From contig JAXDBV010000239.1 in NCBI GenBank assembly GCA_034678415.1, positions 1 to 15,120 on the forward strand: DNA of 15,120 bases, given 5' to 3'. Numbering within the stretch: position 1 is the first letter of the stretch; every line of letters starts with the position of its first letter. A program made the position numbers and the translations under genes. Below, one piece after another: positions 14,210-15,120 of this stretch. The notes under the pieces are model-generated. The model searched no databases and was not told the DNA's origin. It was given only the letters and a program-made list of their open reading frames with translations. The DNA comes from JAXDBV01 sp034678415 (GTDB taxonomy: Bacteria; Bacteroidota; Bacteroidia; Bacteroidales; VadinHA17).

Positions 14210-14959
14210 ATGTTACAAACCATTATGAATCACAGGTCGATCAGGAAGTACCGGGATACTCCTGTCGGCAGGGAGTTGATTGAGAAGATTCTTGAAGCGG
14301 GTACGCGGGCTTCCACTACGGGCAACATGCAGGCATACAGCATGATCGTTACAACCGATCCGGGATTGAGGAAGCAGTTGTGGGAAGCCCATTTCAGGCA
14401 GGATATGGTGCTGGAGGCACCGGTGCATATCACGTTTTGCGCCGATTTCAACCGGTTCAACAAATGGTGCAGGCAGAGAAATGCCCGGCCGGGCTATGAT
14501 AACTACCTGTCATTCTTCACAGCCGCCATCGATGCGCTCCTTGCGTCACAAAATGTTGCTCTGGCAGCCGAAGCCCATGGGTTGGGAATATGTTACCTGG
14601 GAACAGTGACCTACATGGCTGAGAGTATTATTACTATCCTTTCCATACCCAAAGACGTGGTGCCTGTGGCAGCGATTGTGCTGGGGTATCCTGATGAGGA
14701 TCCCGGCCTTACCGACCGCCTTCCCCTCAGTGCAGTGATGCATATGGAAAAATACACGAACTATGACCGGGAAACTATTGAGGAGCTGTACCGCGAAAAG
14801 GAGAACATGCCCCTGTCGAAGAAAGTCGTCGCTGAAAACAAAAAGGAAAACCTGGCGCAAGTGTTTACCGATAACCGCTATCCCCGGAAGGATAATGTTT
14901 ATTTCTCACAACAATTCCTCCAGGTGATCACCCGTCAGGGTTTTATGAATAATGAATGA
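14210..14959 (+). CDS. NfsA/FRP-type nitroreductase family flavoprotein
   Basis: A 249-residue FMN-dependent oxidoreductase of the nitroreductase superfamily, NfsA/FRP subgroup. Members reduce nitroaromatics, quinones or flavins with NAD(P)H; the natural substrate here is unknown. Seen directly: IMNHRSIRKYRDTPV (residues 5-19), whose His-Arg-Ser-x-Arg contacts FMN phosphate, TRASTTGNMQAYSMIV (32-47), and AAIDALLASQNVALAAEAHG (105-124). The glycine-rich GLGICYLGTV (124-133), VVPVAAIVLGYPDEDP (150-165) and RLPLSAVMHMEKY (170-182) follow, the last being the usual end of the FMN-binding core. The remaining ~65 residues form a charged, helical tail typical of the NfsA-like branch. No signal peptide, so cytoplasmic. 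It appears to be a single-gene unit divergent from the BNR protein gene. Confidence 0.92.
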   Translation: MLQTIMNHRSIRKYRDTPVGRELIEKILEAGTRASTTGNMQAYSMIVTTDPGLRKQLWEAHFRQDMVLEAPVHITFCADFNRFNKWCRQRNARPGYDNYLSFFTAAIDALLASQNVALAAEAHGLGICYLGTVTYMAESIITILSIPKDVVPVAAIVLGYPDEDPGLTDRLPLSAVMHMEKYTNYDRETIEELYREKENMPLSKKVVAENKKENLAQVFTDNRYPRKDNVYFSQQFLQVITRQGFMNNE

Positions 14960-15005
14960 AGAATTACTGAATTCAGACGGAGGGAATTATTGAATTAATT
15001 CACTG

Positions 15006-15032
15006 CTGTCCAAGATAATTTTTCTTGGACAG
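15006..15032. repeat. Perfect 10-bp inverted repeat downstream of the nitroreductase gene
   Basis: CTGTCCAAGA (15006-15015) and TCTTGGACAG (15023-15032) are perfect complements around a 7-nt AT loop; a G-T and a T-A pair could extend the stem to 15004-15034. It lies 46 bp after the nitroreductase stop. No T-run follows on either strand, so it is a poor intrinsic terminator. It could be a mobile-element end or a protein-binding palindrome. The rest of 14960-15120 is AT-rich with no gene visible. Confidence 0.6.
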
Positions 15033-15120
15033 TATTGCTATTAGAGATCAGTAATTTGGCTTTCAAAACAAGCTTTTTCAGAAAGAACCCCCTACATATT
15101 AAACAATAGTAGTTGATCTG

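Overview
The window looks like chromosomal DNA of a Bacteroidota bacterium, probably class Bacteroidia (Bacteroidales/Marinilabiliales-like). Four intergenic gaps carry the phylum's characteristic promoter (-7 TAnnTTTG with a TTTG-like -33 element 19-20 bp upstream), a fifth sits in front of the blaI-like gene, and Shine-Dalgarno sequences are mostly absent. The gene families also fit: an M56 peptidase fused to a TonB C-terminal domain, a sortilin/BNR-repeat secreted protein, a SiaC/DUF1987 protein, a LuxC-like acyl-CoA reductase, and a pRiA4b ORF-3-like protein next to miaA. No rRNA, tRNA, CRISPR array, phage or transposase gene was found; most of the window is core or common accessory content.

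Layout, left to right. Positions 1-2171 (minus strand) hold a probable run of three genes: LuxC-like acyl-CoA reductase, a pRiA4b ORF-3-like protein, and miaA, which is cut by the window edge. Positions 2346-4112 (minus) hold a self-contained regulatory module: a BlaI/MecI-type repressor overlapping by 4 bp an M56 antirepressor-like peptidase with a TonB domain, closed by a strong intrinsic terminator. Its promoter contains two palindromic operators, and the start codon lies where transcription should begin, so the mRNA may be leaderless. Positions 4191-6464 (minus) encode aconitase. Divergent from it (6653-8290, plus) are a MacB/FtsX-type ABC permease and a SiaC-like regulatory protein 15 bp downstream. 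An elaborate nested palindrome of about 124 bp separates these from the convergent gap (GAPDH) gene at 8433-9440.

Positions 9553-10546 (minus) encode a predicted outer-membrane beta-barrel protein and, just upstream under a consensus promoter, a tiny lipoprotein of 41-43 residues that is easy to overlook. Positions 10665-13952 (minus) encode a 1095-residue secreted BNR/sortilin-like beta-propeller protein. Divergent from it is an NfsA-type nitroreductase (14210-14959), followed by an AT-rich tail with a perfect 10-bp inverted repeat.

Functionally, aconitase and GAPDH are central carbon metabolism, MiaA is tRNA modification, and the rest concerns envelope, regulation and redox. The points most worth following up are the BlaI operator/promoter architecture with its possible lipoprotein-like M56-TonB fusion, the permease-SiaC pair lacking its usual partners, the structured element at 8298-8421, and the tiny lipoprotein paired with the barrel gene. 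No clearly novel multi-gene defence or biosynthetic system is visible here.
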